Assembly: GCA_947493945.1 (NCBI GenBank)
Contig: CANLSR010000002.1
Span: 372,001 to 436,000 of the forward strand
DNA from: an uncultured bacterium
Lineage (GTDB): Bacteria > Bacteroidota > Rhodothermia > Rhodothermales > Rubricoccaceae
Direction of reading: 5' to 3'
Length of the DNA stretch: 64,000 nt
The notes beneath the pieces were generated by a model, which made no database searches, had not been told where the DNA came from, and worked only from the letters and a program-made list of their open reading frames with translations. Positions 8,416-16,918 of the stretch are shown here, piece by piece. Position numbers and translations under genes: made by a program. How positions within the stretch are numbered: the first letter of the stretch is position 1; every line of letters starts with the position of its first letter.

Positions 8416-10977
8416 GTGAGCACGTCCCGATCCAGCAGCAAAAAGCGGTCGTCGCGGCCCAAGAAGAAGTCCGACGGCGGCGGCTTCTCGCGCCAGCGCA
8501 AGCAGGAGGTCCTGGGCATCCTGCTGATGGCGCTCGCCGTGCTGGCGGCGCTCGCGGTCGTGTCCTACGCCCCCGCCGACGACCTGCGGCTGGAGACCGA
8601 GCGGATCGAGGACCTGGTGGACACGCGCGACAACCGGTTCGACAACCTGCTCGGGTTCGTCGGCGCCACGCTCGCGCGCGGGCTGGTGGCGGGGCTGATC
8701 GGGTACCCGGTGCTGTTGCCCATCGGCGTGCTGCTGGCGTGGGGCTGGATCTTCCTGCGCCAGAAGACGCCCGTGTTCCTCCCGACGCTGACGGGGCTGT
8801 CGCTGGCCGGCGCGCTGTTCCTGGCGTGCTTCCTGGGCTGGTTCCACCTCCAGCTCGACGTGCCCTCGGAGGCGTGGAGCGGCGACCTGGGGCTGGGCGT
8901 CTCGGGCTGGCTGGCGAGCATGCTCAAGCCCGTCGGCTCGTTCATCGTGCTCCTGGTGACGGTGCTGGTGACGGTGCTCTTGGTCTACGACCGCGACATC
9001 CAGACGTCGCTGGACCGCGCCGAGGGCGCCGTGACGAGCCTCAAGTCCAGCGCCACGGCGTCGTGGGCGAGCTACCGCGCCGGCGCGGCCGAGCGCCGCG
9101 AGCTGCGCGACAAGGCGCGCGAGGAGGCCCGGGCCGCGCGCGAGGACGCCAAACAGGAGAAGGCCAAGGCCCAGAAGACGGAGGCGCGCCCGGCTTCCGC
9201 TCCAGCGCCGGCCTTGCCCGTGGCGCCGCCGCCGGTCGCCGCGCCCCCCCCCGCCCCGCTGGCGGCCGCGCCCGAGCCGGTGCCGGCCGCGTTGCCCGAC
9301 GAGCCCGACCCCGTCCTCGACAGCCTGGTCGACGCCGAGCGCCCCTCGCCGGCGTTCCACGTTACCGGGCCGGTCGCCGAGGCCGAGGCCGACCTCGACT
9401 CCGCCCACGCCGCGCCGCCCGAGGCCGCCGAGCTCCCGTACCAGTACCCGTCGATCGAGCTGCTGGAGCAGTCGACCAGCGACCAGGAGGTGGACCTGGA
9501 CGAGATCGAGCAGAACAAGCAGGTGCTCCTCGACAAGCTGGAGACCTACAACATCCAGATCGACGCCATCGAGGCCGTCGTCGGGCCGACCGTCACGCGC
9601 TACGAGCTCACGCCGGCGGCCGGCGTCAAGATCAGCCGCATCACGGCGCTCGAAGACGACCTCGCGATGGCCCTCGCCGCGCCCGGCATCCGCATCATCG
9701 CGCCCATCCCCGGCAAGTCGTCCATCGGCGTCGAGATCCCGAACCGGACGCGCGAGATGGTCCGGCTCCGCCAGCTGCTCGCGACGGCCCGGTTCCGCGA
9801 CGCGGCGCGGAGCGGAAAGATGGCGCTGCCGGCCCCCATCGGCAAGACCATCGAGGGCGAGGTGTTCATGGAGGACCTGGCCAAGATGCCGCACCTGCTG
9901 GTGGCCGGCGCGACCGGGTCTGGCAAGTCGGTCGGCGTCAACGCGCTCATCGTGGGGCTGCTCTACGCCAAGCACCCGGCCGACCTCAAGTTCGTGATGG
10001 TGGACCCGAAAAAGATCGAGCTCAACGGCTACGCCGAGCTGCTCAACCACTTTTCGGCCATGCCCGAGGACGCCGAGGACCCCATCATCACCGACTTTAC
10101 CGAGGCCGCGGCGGTCCTGAGGAGCTGCGAGCGCGAGATGGAGATCCGCTACGACCTGCTGGCGGAGGCCGGCGTGCGCGGCATCGAGGAGTACAACAAG
10201 AAGTTCGCGGCCGGCAAGCTGGAGGTGCTGGGCAAGGCCCACAAGCACCTGCCCTACATCGTGGTTATCGTGGACGAGCTGGCCGACCTGATGATGACCT
10301 CGGCCAAGGAGGTCGAGGCGCCCATCGCGCGCCTGGCCCAGATGGCGCGGGCGGTCGGCGTGCACCTGGTGCTGGCGACCCAGCGGCCGTCGGTGGACGT
10401 GATCACGGGGCTCATCAAGGCCAACTTCCCGTCGCGGATGGCCTACCAGACGTCGTCCAAGATCGACTCCCGGACCATCATCGACGGCGGCGGGGCCCAG
10501 CAGCTGGTCGGCAACGGCGACCTCCTCTACATGAACGGGTCGCGCCTGACGCGCCTGCAGGGGCCGTTCGTGTCCGTCGACGAGGTCGAGGCCGTGGCCG
10601 GGTTCATCTCGGGCCAGGAGGGCGCCGGGCCGTACCTGCTCCCGCCGATGGACACCAGCGGCGACGCGCCCAAGGGCTCGGCCGGCGACTCGTCCGAGGA
10701 CCGCGACGAGCTGTTCCAGGACGCCGCCAAGGTGATCGTGCGCAGCCAGCAGGGCTCGGTGAGCCTGCTCCAGCGCAAGCTCTCGGTCGGCTACACGCGC
10801 GCCGCCCGGCTGGTGGACCAGCTCGAAGACGCCGGCATCGTCGGCCCGTTCGAGGGCTCCAAGGCGCGCGAGGTGTTGATCCCGGACGAGTACCAGCTCG
10901 ACGCCTACCTCAGCGGCACGCCCGTCGGCGACGGCGCGGCGGGGCTGGACGACGGCCAGGCCGTGGACAGCGCCTAG
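8416..10977 (+). CDS. ftsK: DNA translocase FtsK
   Basis: An 853-residue cell-division DNA translocase that pumps chromosome ends through the closing septum. The GTG at 8416-8418 (STSRSSSKKRSSRPKKK) is the best start; residues further upstream look non-coding. Four membrane segments lie at about 30-50, 78-100, 110-130 and 155-175, followed by a charged and Pro/Ala-rich linker. The motor domain has Walker A GATGSGKSV at 499-506 and Walker B VIVDELADLMM near 618. The C-terminal winged-helix gamma domain that reads KOPS-like polarity sequences is present (QGSVSLLQRKLSVGYTRAARLVDQLEDAGIVG). It stands alone, followed by a short hairpin at 10994-11010. Confidence 0.96.
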   Translation: MSTSRSSSKKRSSRPKKKSDGGGFSRQRKQEVLGILLMALAVLAALAVVSYAPADDLRLETERIEDLVDTRDNRFDNLLGFVGATLARGLVAGLIGYPVLLPIGVLLAWGWIFLRQKTPVFLPTLTGLSLAGALFLACFLGWFHLQLDVPSEAWSGDLGLGVSGWLASMLKPVGSFIVLLVTVLVTVLLVYDRDIQTSLDRAEGAVTSLKSSATASWASYRAGAAERRELRDKAREEARAAREDAKQEKAKAQKTEARPASAPAPALPVAPPPVAAPPPAPLAAAPEPVPAALPDEPDPVLDSLVDAERPSPAFHVTGPVAEAEADLDSAHAAPPEAAELPYQYPSIELLEQSTSDQEVDLDEIEQNKQVLLDKLETYNIQIDAIEAVVGPTVTRYELTPAAGVKISRITALEDDLAMALAAPGIRIIAPIPGKSSIGVEIPNRTREMVRLRQLLATARFRDAARSGKMALPAPIGKTIEGEVFMEDLAKMPHLLVAGATGSGKSVGVNALIVGLLYAKHPADLKFVMVDPKKIELNGYAELLNHFSAMPEDAEDPIITDFTEAAAVLRSCEREMEIRYDLLAEAGVRGIEEYNKKFAAGKLEVLGKAHKHLPYIVVIVDELADLMMTSAKEVEAPIARLAQMARAVGVHLVLATQRPSVDVITGLIKANFPSRMAYQTSSKIDSRTIIDGGGAQQLVGNGDLLYMNGSRLTRLQGPFVSVDEVEAVAGFISGQEGAGPYLLPPMDTSGDAPKGSAGDSSEDRDELFQDAAKVIVRSQQGSVSLLQRKLSVGYTRAARLVDQLEDAGIVGPFEGSKAREVLIPDEYQLDAYLSGTPVGDGAAGLDDGQAVDSA

Positions 10978-10993
10978 CCGCCCCCCGACGCGA

Positions 10994-11010
10994 CCCGCCA
11001 GCGCGGCGGG
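10994..11010. terminator. Short hairpin after ftsK
   Basis: CCCGCC (10994-10999) and GGCGGG (11005-11010) with a 5-nt loop AGCGC, 17 bp past the ftsK stop. The stem is short and has no T-tract. It is shared with the convergent gene ending at 11142. Confidence 0.35.
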
Positions 11011-11141
11011 CGGTCACAGCCGCAACAGTTGCCGCTTAGCCGCTGGGGCTGAAGGCGAGGCGGTGGATCGAAGCGCAGGACACGCCGAGTCCCTCGCGGA
11101 GCCAGAAACGCTAGAGCCTAATGTCGGCCTGCAGCGGTGAG

Positions 11142-11552
11142 CTATACGGCGTTTTCTCCCATCTTGGTGACAAACCCGAGGACCATACCAGCAGGATCCT
11201 CGACGTAGGCAACGGTCTGTCCCCACGGCATCTGACGTGGTGCCGTGATGGGACGGCCTCCTGCAGCTACAGCCCGGTCGAACGCATCTTGAACATCGGC
11301 CGCATAGAAAGCTAGCTCGGCTCCGGTCACGCGGCCGTCTTTTGATTTGGGGTAGGACCCATCCATCATCAGGCTTCCGGCCTGGTGGGAGGCCACCGCG
11401 ATCCGGCCGTCCTCCCCGAGTTCAGCGAACCCGTTCTCTTCGTCGTAGAGACGAGGCTCCAAGCCGAGCGCGTGGCGGTAGAACTCGACCACCCGGGCTA
11501 CGTCGTTGACGTAGAGCACCGTCGTAGCGAGAGGCATTGGGGTGTCGGTCAT
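11142..11552 (-). CDS. VOC (glyoxalase/bleomycin-resistance-like) family protein
   Basis: A 136-residue single vicinal-oxygen-chelate domain. ATTVLYVNDVARVVEFYRHALGLEP opens the fold, and WGQTVAYVEDPAGMVLGFV is the typical closing strand with the metal-site acidic region. The family includes glyoxalases, dioxygenases and antibiotic-binding proteins, and the substrate cannot be told from sequence. Codon use is less GC-rich than in the neighbours (several A/T third positions), which could reflect later acquisition. It is monocistronic, convergent with ftsK and divergent from hisH. Confidence 0.9.
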   Translation of the reverse strand: MTDTPMPLATTVLYVNDVARVVEFYRHALGLEPRLYDEENGFAELGEDGRIAVASHQAGSLMMDGSYPKSKDGRVTGAELAFYAADVQDAFDRAVAAGGRPITAPRQMPWGQTVAYVEDPAGMVLGFVTKMGENAV

Positions 11553-11936
11553 CGTCTAGTCGCGGATGGTTGCGCGCCGTACTACTGGTTCGCCGTGCAG
11601 AACGGCTTGCCGCAGCCCCCGCCCCGCTAGCGCTCCAGGCCGGCCGCGTCCAGCGCCGCCGCCAGCCGGGCACGGCGTGTCGGCCGGATACAAGCGCGGG
11701 GCCGGGCGTCCCACCACAGGCACCCGGCCCCGCAATGCCCACGCGCGTGGCGCCGGGGGCAGGGAAGATATGACGAACGGGCGGAGCCGTTCCGCCGCGT
11801 CCAGTCTACCCCAGTATCGGCGGCCGGCGCAACTCCTCAAGGCCGCGGCCCCGATTGAGCCCGCCAGGCGCGTGGAGAATGGCGGAAAGGGCCACGCCCT
11901 CGGCCACCGGGACCGGGGCCGAGCGTTCTTGGCCTC
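11553..11936. other. 384-bp intergenic region before hisH
   Basis: It separates the VOC gene from hisH. The clearest structure is a perfect 11-bp inverted repeat (11696-11706 and 11723-11733). No protein-like frame or RNA gene is seen. Confidence 0.5.
11696..11733. terminator. 11-bp GC-rich hairpin upstream of hisH
   Basis: GCGGGGCCGGG (11696-11706) pairs perfectly with CCCGGCCCCGC (11723-11733) across 16 nt. It lies upstream of both neighbouring starts, so it may be a leader structure or repeat rather than a terminator. No T-tract follows. Confidence 0.35.
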
Positions 11937-12563
11937 ATGACCACGATCATCGACTACGGCATCGGCAACCTGCGCTCGCTCGCCAAGGCGTTCGACGCGG
12001 CCGGCGTGGCCGTCCGCCGCAGCGGCGACCCGGACGAGATCGCCGCGGCCGAGCGGCTGGTGCTGCCCGGCGTCGGCGCGTTCGGGGCGTGCGCCGGCGA
12101 GATCCGGGCGCGCGGGCTGGACGAGGTCGTCCGCCAGCGGGCCGCCGGCGGCGTGCCGCTCCTGGGCGTGTGCGTGGGGATGCAGCTCCTGTTCGAGTCG
12201 TCCGACGAGCGCGGTCGCCACGCCGGCCTGGGCCTGCTCCCGGGCCGCGTCACCCGCTTCCCCGCCGGCCTCGCCGACGCCGACCGCCAGCGGCTCAAGG
12301 TGCCCCACATGGGCTGGAACCGCCTGGACGCCCAGCGCTCGCACCCCGTGCTAGGCGACGGCGGCGACTGGGTCTACTTTGTCCACTCCTACCACGCCGC
12401 GCCCGCCCGCGCGTCCGACGTGGTCGCGACGACCGAGTACGGGATCCGCGTGCCGGCGGTGGTGGCGCGCCGGAACGTGGTGGGCGTGCAGTTCCACCCC
12501 GAGAAGAGCGCCCGTGCGGGGCAGGCGATGCTCCGTAGGTTCGCCGATTGGAACGGCGCGTGA
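11937..12563 (+). CDS. hisH: Imidazole glycerol phosphate synthase subunit HisH
   Basis: A 208-residue class I glutamine amidotransferase subunit that passes ammonia to HisF in step five of histidine synthesis. Evidence: IIDYGIGNLRSL at the N-terminus, the oxyanion region LPGVGAFGACAGEI, nucleophile Cys in LLGVCVGMQLLFE, and the His-Glu pair in GVQFHPEKS. The length is normal. It is the first of hisH-hisA-hisF on the same strand, with a 133-bp gap before hisA that holds an 8-bp hairpin (12614-12621/12624-12631). Confidence 0.96.
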   Translation: MTTIIDYGIGNLRSLAKAFDAAGVAVRRSGDPDEIAAAERLVLPGVGAFGACAGEIRARGLDEVVRQRAAGGVPLLGVCVGMQLLFESSDERGRHAGLGLLPGRVTRFPAGLADADRQRLKVPHMGWNRLDAQRSHPVLGDGGDWVYFVHSYHAAPARASDVVATTEYGIRVPAVVARRNVVGVQFHPEKSARAGQAMLRRFADWNGA

Positions 12564-12696
12564 AGAGCGGCGGCGGACGAGTCGGATGCCCCCCCGCACC
12601 GTTCCCTCCCCTGGCGGCTCCTCGGAGCCGCGGTGGCCCCGCAGGACCGCCAGCCGGTCGCGGCTCCGCCCCCGTCCACCCTCAGCACCCGTCCCA

Positions 12697-13515
12697 ATGC
12701 TCGTGATCCCCGCCATCGACCTCCGCGACGGCCGCTGCGTGCGGCTCCGCCAGGGGCGCTACGAGGACGAGACGGTCTACTTCGACGACCCCGTCCGCAT
12801 GGCCAAGCTGTGGCGCGTGATGAACGCCAGGGTGCTCCACCTGGTGGACCTCGACGCGGCGCGGACCACGGCCGAGGGCGACGCCCACAACCGCGACGTG
12901 ATCGCCCGGATCGCCGCCACGCTGGACGTCCCGGTCCAGGTCGGCGGCGGCATCCGCACGCTCGACGACGTCGAGGCGATGCTGGCGCTGGGCGTCTACC
13001 GCGCGGTCCTGGGCACGGCCGCGGTCCGCGACCCGGACCTGGTGAGCCGAGCCGTCGAGCGCTGGGGGGCGCGCCGGATCGTGGTCGGCATCGACGCGAG
13101 GGACGGCGAGGTGCGGACCGAGGGCTGGGAGGCCGGCTCCGGCGTCGGCGCCGTCGAGCTGGCGGTCGACATGGAGGCGCGGGGCGTGCGGCGGTTCGTC
13201 TACACCGACATCAGCCGCGACGGGACGCTGGAGGGCCCGAACCTCGCGGCGTACCGCGAGATGGGCGGCCACCTGTCACGGGCCAAGATCACGGCCTCGG
13301 GCGGCGTCGGCGAGTACCGCGACCTGCTGGCGCTCCAGGCCGTCGAGTGCGAGGGGATCGACTCCGTCGTGGTGGGCCGGGCGCTCTACGAAAACCGCTT
13401 CCCTTGCCAGCAGTTCTGGTGCTGGCACCGCAAGGACGAGGTGGACCTGGAGGGGTTCTCCACGGCCCCGCTTGCACCTGAGGAGTCAGGAGCCAGGAAC
13501 CCGAGTGGAGCCTAA
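12697..13515 (+). CDS. hisA: ProFAR isomerase HisA
   Basis: The 272-residue TIM-barrel 1-(5-phosphoribosyl)-5-[(5-phosphoribosylamino)methylideneamino]imidazole-4-carboxamide isomerase of histidine synthesis. [17 protein letters not shown] holds the catalytic first-strand Asp, [14 protein letters not shown] holds the second, and phosphate-binding loops VGGGIR and ASGGVG are present. ATG 12697-12699 starts exactly at the conserved strand. The protein is some 25 residues longer than usual: after the barrel comes [21 protein letters not shown] and then a short tail encoded by a repeat-like purine stretch (TCAGGAGCCAGGAA) that pairs with sequence in the hisF leader. Confidence 0.96.
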   Translation: MLVIPAIDLRDGRCVRLRQGRYEDETVYFDDPVRMAKLWRVMNARVLHLVDLDAARTTAEGDAHNRDVIARIAATLDVPVQVGGGIRTLDDVEAMLALGVYRAVLGTAAVRDPDLVSRAVERWGARRIVVGIDARDGEVRTEGWEAGSGVGAVELAVDMEARGVRRFVYTDISRDGTLEGPNLAAYREMGGHLSRAKITASGGVGEYRDLLALQAVECEGIDSVVVGRALYENRFPCQQFWCWHRKDEVDLEGFSTAPLAPEESGARNPSGA

Positions 13516-13571
13516 CGCGCGCGTCGACCTCCCCTGATTCCTGTCTACTGATTCCCGATTCCTCTCCCCTG

Positions 13572-14393
13572 ATGCTCGCCAAGCGGATCATCCCCTGCCT
13601 CGACCTCCACGACGGGCGCGTGGTGAAGGGCGTCCAGTTCGTGGACCTCGTCGACGCCGGCGACCCCGTCGAGCAGGCCCGGTTCTACGACCAGTCGGGC
13701 GCCGACGAGGTCGTGTTCCTCGATATCTCGGCCACGCACGAGGGCCGGGCGACGTTGTACGACACCGTCCGCCGCGCGGCCGACCAGGTGTTCATCCCGC
13801 TGACCGTCGGCGGCGGCGTCCGCACCGTCGAGGACGTCCGGGCGCTCCTAGAGGCCGGCGCCGACAAGGTGGCCATCAACTCGGCTGCGCTCTCCGATCC
13901 CGACCTGCTCACGCGCGCCGCCGACGCGTTCGGGGCCCAGTGCGTCGTGCTCGCCATCGACGCCAAGCGCACCGGCCCCCCGCCCGAGGACGAATCCGAG
14001 CCGCTGGCGGCGGGCGCCAGCGGGGCAACTGGAAGCGGTTGGGAAGTGTTCACGCACGGCGGGCGGAAGGCGACAGGCCGCGACGCCGTCGCGTGGGCCG
14101 CCGAGGGCGTGCGCCGGGGCGCCGGCGAGTTGCTGGTGACCAGCATGGACCGCGACGGCACGCGCGACGGCTACGACCTCGACCTGCTGCGCGCCCTGGA
14201 CGACGCCGTCGACGTGCCGGTGATCGCGTCCGGCGGCGCCGGCACCCTCGATCACCTGGCCCAAGGGCTGGTCGAGGGCCGCGCCGACGCCGTCCTCGCC
14301 GCCTCCATGTTCCACTTCCGCGAGGTGACCGTGGCGGAGGCCAAGGAGCACCTGGTCGGGGCCGGCGTGGCCATCCGCCCGGTGGACGCATGA
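13572..14393 (+). CDS. hisF: Imidazole glycerol phosphate synthase subunit HisF
   Basis: The 273-residue cyclase subunit that uses HisH-derived ammonia to make IGP and [25 protein letters not shown] holds the catalytic Asp; [20 protein letters not shown] and [13 protein letters not shown] are intact. The usual length is about 252 residues. The extra length is a Pro/Ala/Gly-rich insert ([21 protein letters not shown]) between AIDAKR and [10 protein letters not shown]. The DNA of this insert contains a perfect CCGCTGGCG/CGCCAGCGG inverted repeat at 14001-14023. The stop overlaps the next ATG (ATGA). Confidence 0.96.
   Translation: MLAKRIIPCLDLHDGRVVKGVQFVDLVDAGDPVEQARFYDQSGADEVVFLDISATHEGRATLYDTVRRAADQVFIPLTVGGGVRTVEDVRALLEAGADKVAINSAALSDPDLLTRAADAFGAQCVVLAIDAKRTGPPPEDESEPLAAGASGATGSGWEVFTHGGRKATGRDAVAWAAEGVRRGAGELLVTSMDRDGTRDGYDLDLLRALDDAVDVPVIASGGAGTLDHLAQGLVEGRADAVLAASMFHFREVTVAEAKEHLVGAGVAIRPVDA
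14001..14023. repeat. CCGCTGGCG/CGCCAGCGG inverted repeat inside hisF
   Basis: Nine perfect base pairs (14001-14009 with 14015-14023) around GCGGG, within the family-atypical insert of hisF. It is in frame and encodes PLAAGASG. Confidence 0.6.
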
Positions 14394-14713
14394 GCCACAC
14401 GCCGACCGGTCTCAAGCTGGTGCGCGCCGGGATCGGCGTGGTGGTCGCGTTCATCGTGTCGGTGGGCGGCTACCTCGTGTGGGCGGCCGTGGCCAACCCC
14501 GACGTGCGGCTCAAGAAGCCCCGGTGGGTCGAGGGCGCCTTCGACCACTCGTACTGGCTCCCCGTGCTGGCGGTGACGCTGGGCGGCGCCGCGCTCGTGG
14601 GCGTCGTGCTGTGGACGGCCTACCGGCGGTTGAAGGCCGGCGAGGACCTCTACGAAGGGCGGATGGGCCAGGGGCTCCGCCGGCGCGGCGAGCGCCACGT
14701 GGACGACCGGTAG
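14390..14713 (+). CDS. Small two-helix membrane protein, 107 aa
   Basis: No family recognised. It starts at ATG 14390-14392, overlapping the hisF stop by 4 bp, so it is translationally coupled to hisF. It has two membrane helices ([21 protein letters not shown] and [20 protein letters not shown]). A short basic and acidic tail ([23 protein letters not shown]) is probably cytosolic. A role in histidine synthesis is not implied. Confidence 0.8.
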   Translation: MSHTPTGLKLVRAGIGVVVAFIVSVGGYLVWAAVANPDVRLKKPRWVEGAFDHSYWLPVLAVTLGGAALVGVVLWTAYRRLKAGEDLYEGRMGQGLRRRGERHVDDR

Positions 14714-14736
14714 CCATCCCAACACAGCTCGACCCC

Positions 14737-15261
14737 ATGCTCCGCTCTCTGCTTGTGGCTCCAATGATTCGGCGCCTAGCCCTCTGTACCCTCGTGATCG
14801 GCGCCGCGGCGCAGGCCCAGGATATGCAGATGCTTGAGGTAATCCCTTCTGACGAGCCCTCCGCTTCCCTGGACTTAGGCAAGTCTCTAATCCTAGGCCT
14901 GGGGCAGCCGTGGGCCGACGTCGGCGCGCCCCTGGTCGCCCCCGACTCGGGGGCAGTCGAGGACGGGTCCGGGCGGCTCCGCTGGCGCGTCCCGACCTAC
15001 GCCGTCGACGTGTTCGGAGCCGATGTGGAGGCGTCCCGTGTTCACCTCGTGGTCCTCGACTTTTCCGAGGACGGCCCGGACTTCTCCGACTACGCCGGCC
15101 GGCTCCGCCAGCGCTACGGGGCCCCGGGGGCCGACGGGTTCTACTCCGCCGGCGTCCTGGGCCACCCCTTCGACCTGGCCGTCCTGGCCGACGACCGCCG
15201 CTTGGAGTTTCGGGCCGTCCCCGGCCAGGCCGTGCCGGCCGACACCCCGCTCCCCATCTAG
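14737..15261 (+). CDS. Exported protein, N-terminal part of a TonB-domain protein gene split by TAG
   Basis: 174 residues from ATG 14737-14739; ATG 14764 is also possible and sits right at a signal peptide (MIRRLALCTLVIGAAAQAQ). The mature part resembles no family I can name. The key point is its stop, TAG at 15259-15261: the same reading frame stays open for another 124 codons and encodes a TonB C-terminal domain. The codons just after the stop have normal GC-rich third positions. I read this as one ancestral gene (14737-15636) cut by a nonsense change. Readthrough or a sequencing error are alternatives. Confidence 0.7.
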   Translation: MLRSLLVAPMIRRLALCTLVIGAAAQAQDMQMLEVIPSDEPSASLDLGKSLILGLGQPWADVGAPLVAPDSGAVEDGSGRLRWRVPTYAVDVFGADVEASRVHLVVLDFSEDGPDFSDYAGRLRQRYGAPGADGFYSAGVLGHPFDLAVLADDRRLEFRAVPGQAVPADTPLPI

Positions 15262-15366
15262 TTCCGAGCCGTCGCAGCGGACGACCCCTCGCCCGCGCCT
15301 CGCGACACCTCGCGCGTCCACGACATCACCCATGAGGGGCCGGAGATCGTCGGAGGACTCGGTGGG

Positions 15367-15636
15367 TTGTATCAGTCCGTCGTTTACCCTTCTGACGCCC
15401 TGGACGAAGGGGTTGGCGGAACGGTAATCGTGCAGTTCGTGGTAAGCACCAACGGCATCCCCACCGACGTAGCCGTCGTTCGCTCTCCCGACGAGCGCCT
15501 GAGCGCGGCGACCGTCGAGGCCATCCAGCGCACGCGGTTTTGGCCGGGACACCAGGCCGGCCTCCCTGTGCGCACGCGGATGACGGCTCCGGTCCAATTT
15601 GACGTCGAGGCCGCGAGGTCAGCGAGTGAGGGCTAG
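15367..15636 (+). CDS. TonB C-terminal domain protein (downstream part of the split gene)
   Basis: From the TTG at 15367 this encodes 89 residues with the TonB energy-transducing C-terminal fold: VVYPSDALDEGVGGTVIVQFVVSTNGIPTDVAVVRSPDERLSAATVEAIQRTRFWPG. Residues typical of the domain start (EGPEIVGGLGGL) lie upstream of the TTG in the same frame, between 15331 and 15366. A start at the TTG would therefore clip the fold, and no ATG or GTG is available after the TAG. It belongs with the exported part at 14737-15261. Its stop overlaps the convergent gene's stop by 3 bp. Confidence 0.7.
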   Translation: MYQSVVYPSDALDEGVGGTVIVQFVVSTNGIPTDVAVVRSPDERLSAATVEAIQRTRFWPGHQAGLPVRTRMTAPVQFDVEAARSASEG

Positions 15637-16190
15637 CCGGGCCGTCGGACAAACGGGAGCACATAGCGGAGCCACACCTCGCTCAGGGCTCCGATGCTAG
15701 CGGCCTCGCTGGCGCGCGGGCCGGCCACGTTGAGCGTCCCGCCCGGCGGCACGGACCGGACCAGCCAGGCCACCGGGCCGTCCACGATACTGGACGACGG
15801 ATCCACCACGAGCAGCGGCCGGCCCCGCTGGCGGGCGGCGTCGGCGGTGAGCGCGGTGCCGCCCTGGAGCGGCGCCGGGGACAGGATGAGCGTCGCGTCC
15901 GAGTCGCGGACGTTCCAACGCGTCCGCTGCGCCGGGTCGGCGGAGGGCGTTTCGCGGAGCGGGTAGCGCCCGGGAATCGGCCCGTCCTCGGCCCAGCGGC
16001 CGTGCGGGCACCACCCGCCGATGGCCAGCCCGAGCGCCAGCGCGGCGTCCAAGGCCGCCCGGTCGACGCCCGTCTGGCCGCCGGAGACGATGGTGGGCCG
16101 GGGCCGTGGGCTGGCGATGGGGTCGGCGACGCGGTGCCGGCCCCAGACGCGGCACGGCCATTGAACGATCCCCCGTCGTCCCACGTTCAT
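15633..16190 (-). CDS. Putative molybdenum carrier / nucleotide-binding protein
   Basis: 185 residues. The N-terminus TIVSGGQTGVDRAALDAALALGLAIGGWCPHGRWAEDGPIP matches the putative molybdenum-carrier family, a Rossmann-like fold related to lysine decarboxylase-like proteins. DATLIL and GGTALTADAARQRGRPLLVVD continue the nucleotide-binding core. The first 30 residues are family-atypical, so a GTG start just before ADPIASPRPRPT may be the real one. The biochemical role of the family is poorly defined. It may relate to the molybdopterin enzyme at the end of this window, but they are far apart. Confidence 0.82.
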   Translation of the reverse strand: MNVGRRGIVQWPCRVWGRHRVADPIASPRPRPTIVSGGQTGVDRAALDAALALGLAIGGWCPHGRWAEDGPIPGRYPLRETPSADPAQRTRWNVRDSDATLILSPAPLQGGTALTADAARQRGRPLLVVDPSSSIVDGPVAWLVRSVPPGGTLNVAGPRASEAASIGALSEVWLRYVLPFVRRPG

Positions 16191-16208
16191 CCCCGTCCCC
16201 CCACCCCG

Positions 16209-16835
16209 ATGAAACCTATGCTACGCCTCCGGCTGGTCGCCCTCGCCCTCGTGGCGGCCGTCTTCGTCCCCCAGGCCCAGGCCCAGACCGCCGACGCCGT
16301 CGCGCGCGGGCTCCAGCAGCGCTACGGCGCCATCGAGTCGCTCCGCGCCTCGTTCGTCCAGACCGCCGGCGGCCAGCGGCTCCAGGGCACGCTCTCGGTC
16401 CGCGACGACGCCTTCCGGCTCGACCTGGGCAGCCAGGTCCTCGTCACGGACGGCGGCACGCTGTGGTCCTACAGCCGCGACGACGACCAGGTCGTGGTCC
16501 AGGACTACGACCCGGCCCGCGTCGGCTTCTCGGTCGGCCAGCTGTTCACCAACTACCTCGACGTGTTCCGGGTGACGGGCGCCTCGAAGGCCACCGTCGG
16601 CGGCGTGCGCCACGACGTGCTCACGCTCCGGCCCCGCCAGTCGGGCTCGTCGGTGCGCGACGCGACGCTCTACGTCCGCTCCTCGGACGCCGTGCCGACG
16701 CGCGTCCGCGTCCACGACACCAACGGCGGCACGCTCGCCTTCGACCTCAAGAACGTCGAGCGCAACGTGTCGCTGCCGGCCTCGACGTTCCGGTTTGCCG
16801 CCCCGCGTGGGACCGAGGTCGTGGACCTGAGGTAG
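16209..16835 (+). CDS. lolA: Outer-membrane lipoprotein carrier protein LolA
   Basis: A 208-residue periplasmic chaperone that ferries lipoproteins to the outer membrane. The signal peptide is MLRLRLVALALVAAVFVPQAQAQ. The mature half-barrel begins ADAVARGLQQRYGAIESLRASFVQT, followed by GTLSVRDDAFRLDLGSQVLVTDGGTLWSYSRDDDQVVVQDYD, typical of the LolA fold. Two close ATGs (16209 and 16218) both fit. A strong intrinsic terminator follows at 16877-16908. Confidence 0.93.
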   Translation: MKPMLRLRLVALALVAAVFVPQAQAQTADAVARGLQQRYGAIESLRASFVQTAGGQRLQGTLSVRDDAFRLDLGSQVLVTDGGTLWSYSRDDDQVVVQDYDPARVGFSVGQLFTNYLDVFRVTGASKATVGGVRHDVLTLRPRQSGSSVRDATLYVRSSDAVPTRVRVHDTNGGTLAFDLKNVERNVSLPASTFRFAAPRGTEVVDLR

Positions 16836-16876
16836 AGCGCCCGGCTAGGCCGCATCTTCGCGGGCGTCCGCCGCTG

Positions 16877-16908
16877 AGCGCGGGACCTTCCCCGGGTCCC
16901 GCGCTTTT
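16877..16908 (+). terminator. Rho-independent terminator after lolA
   Basis: AGCGCGGGACC (16877-16887) pairs perfectly with GGTCCCGCGCT (16895-16905) across a 7-nt loop and runs into TTTT. It ends 11 bp before the next start, so it could also act as a leader attenuator for the downstream gene. Confidence 0.85.
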
Positions 16909-16918
16909 CCGTTCCCCC

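Noticed and set aside
11566..11733. Possible tRNA upstream of hisH
   Set aside because: A GGTTCG-like stretch is present, but no cloverleaf can be folded around it.
16906..16918. Strong ribosome-binding site for the UPF0104 gene
   Set aside because: No AGGAGG-like sequence is found. Many starts here lack one, as expected for Bacteroidota-type translation.
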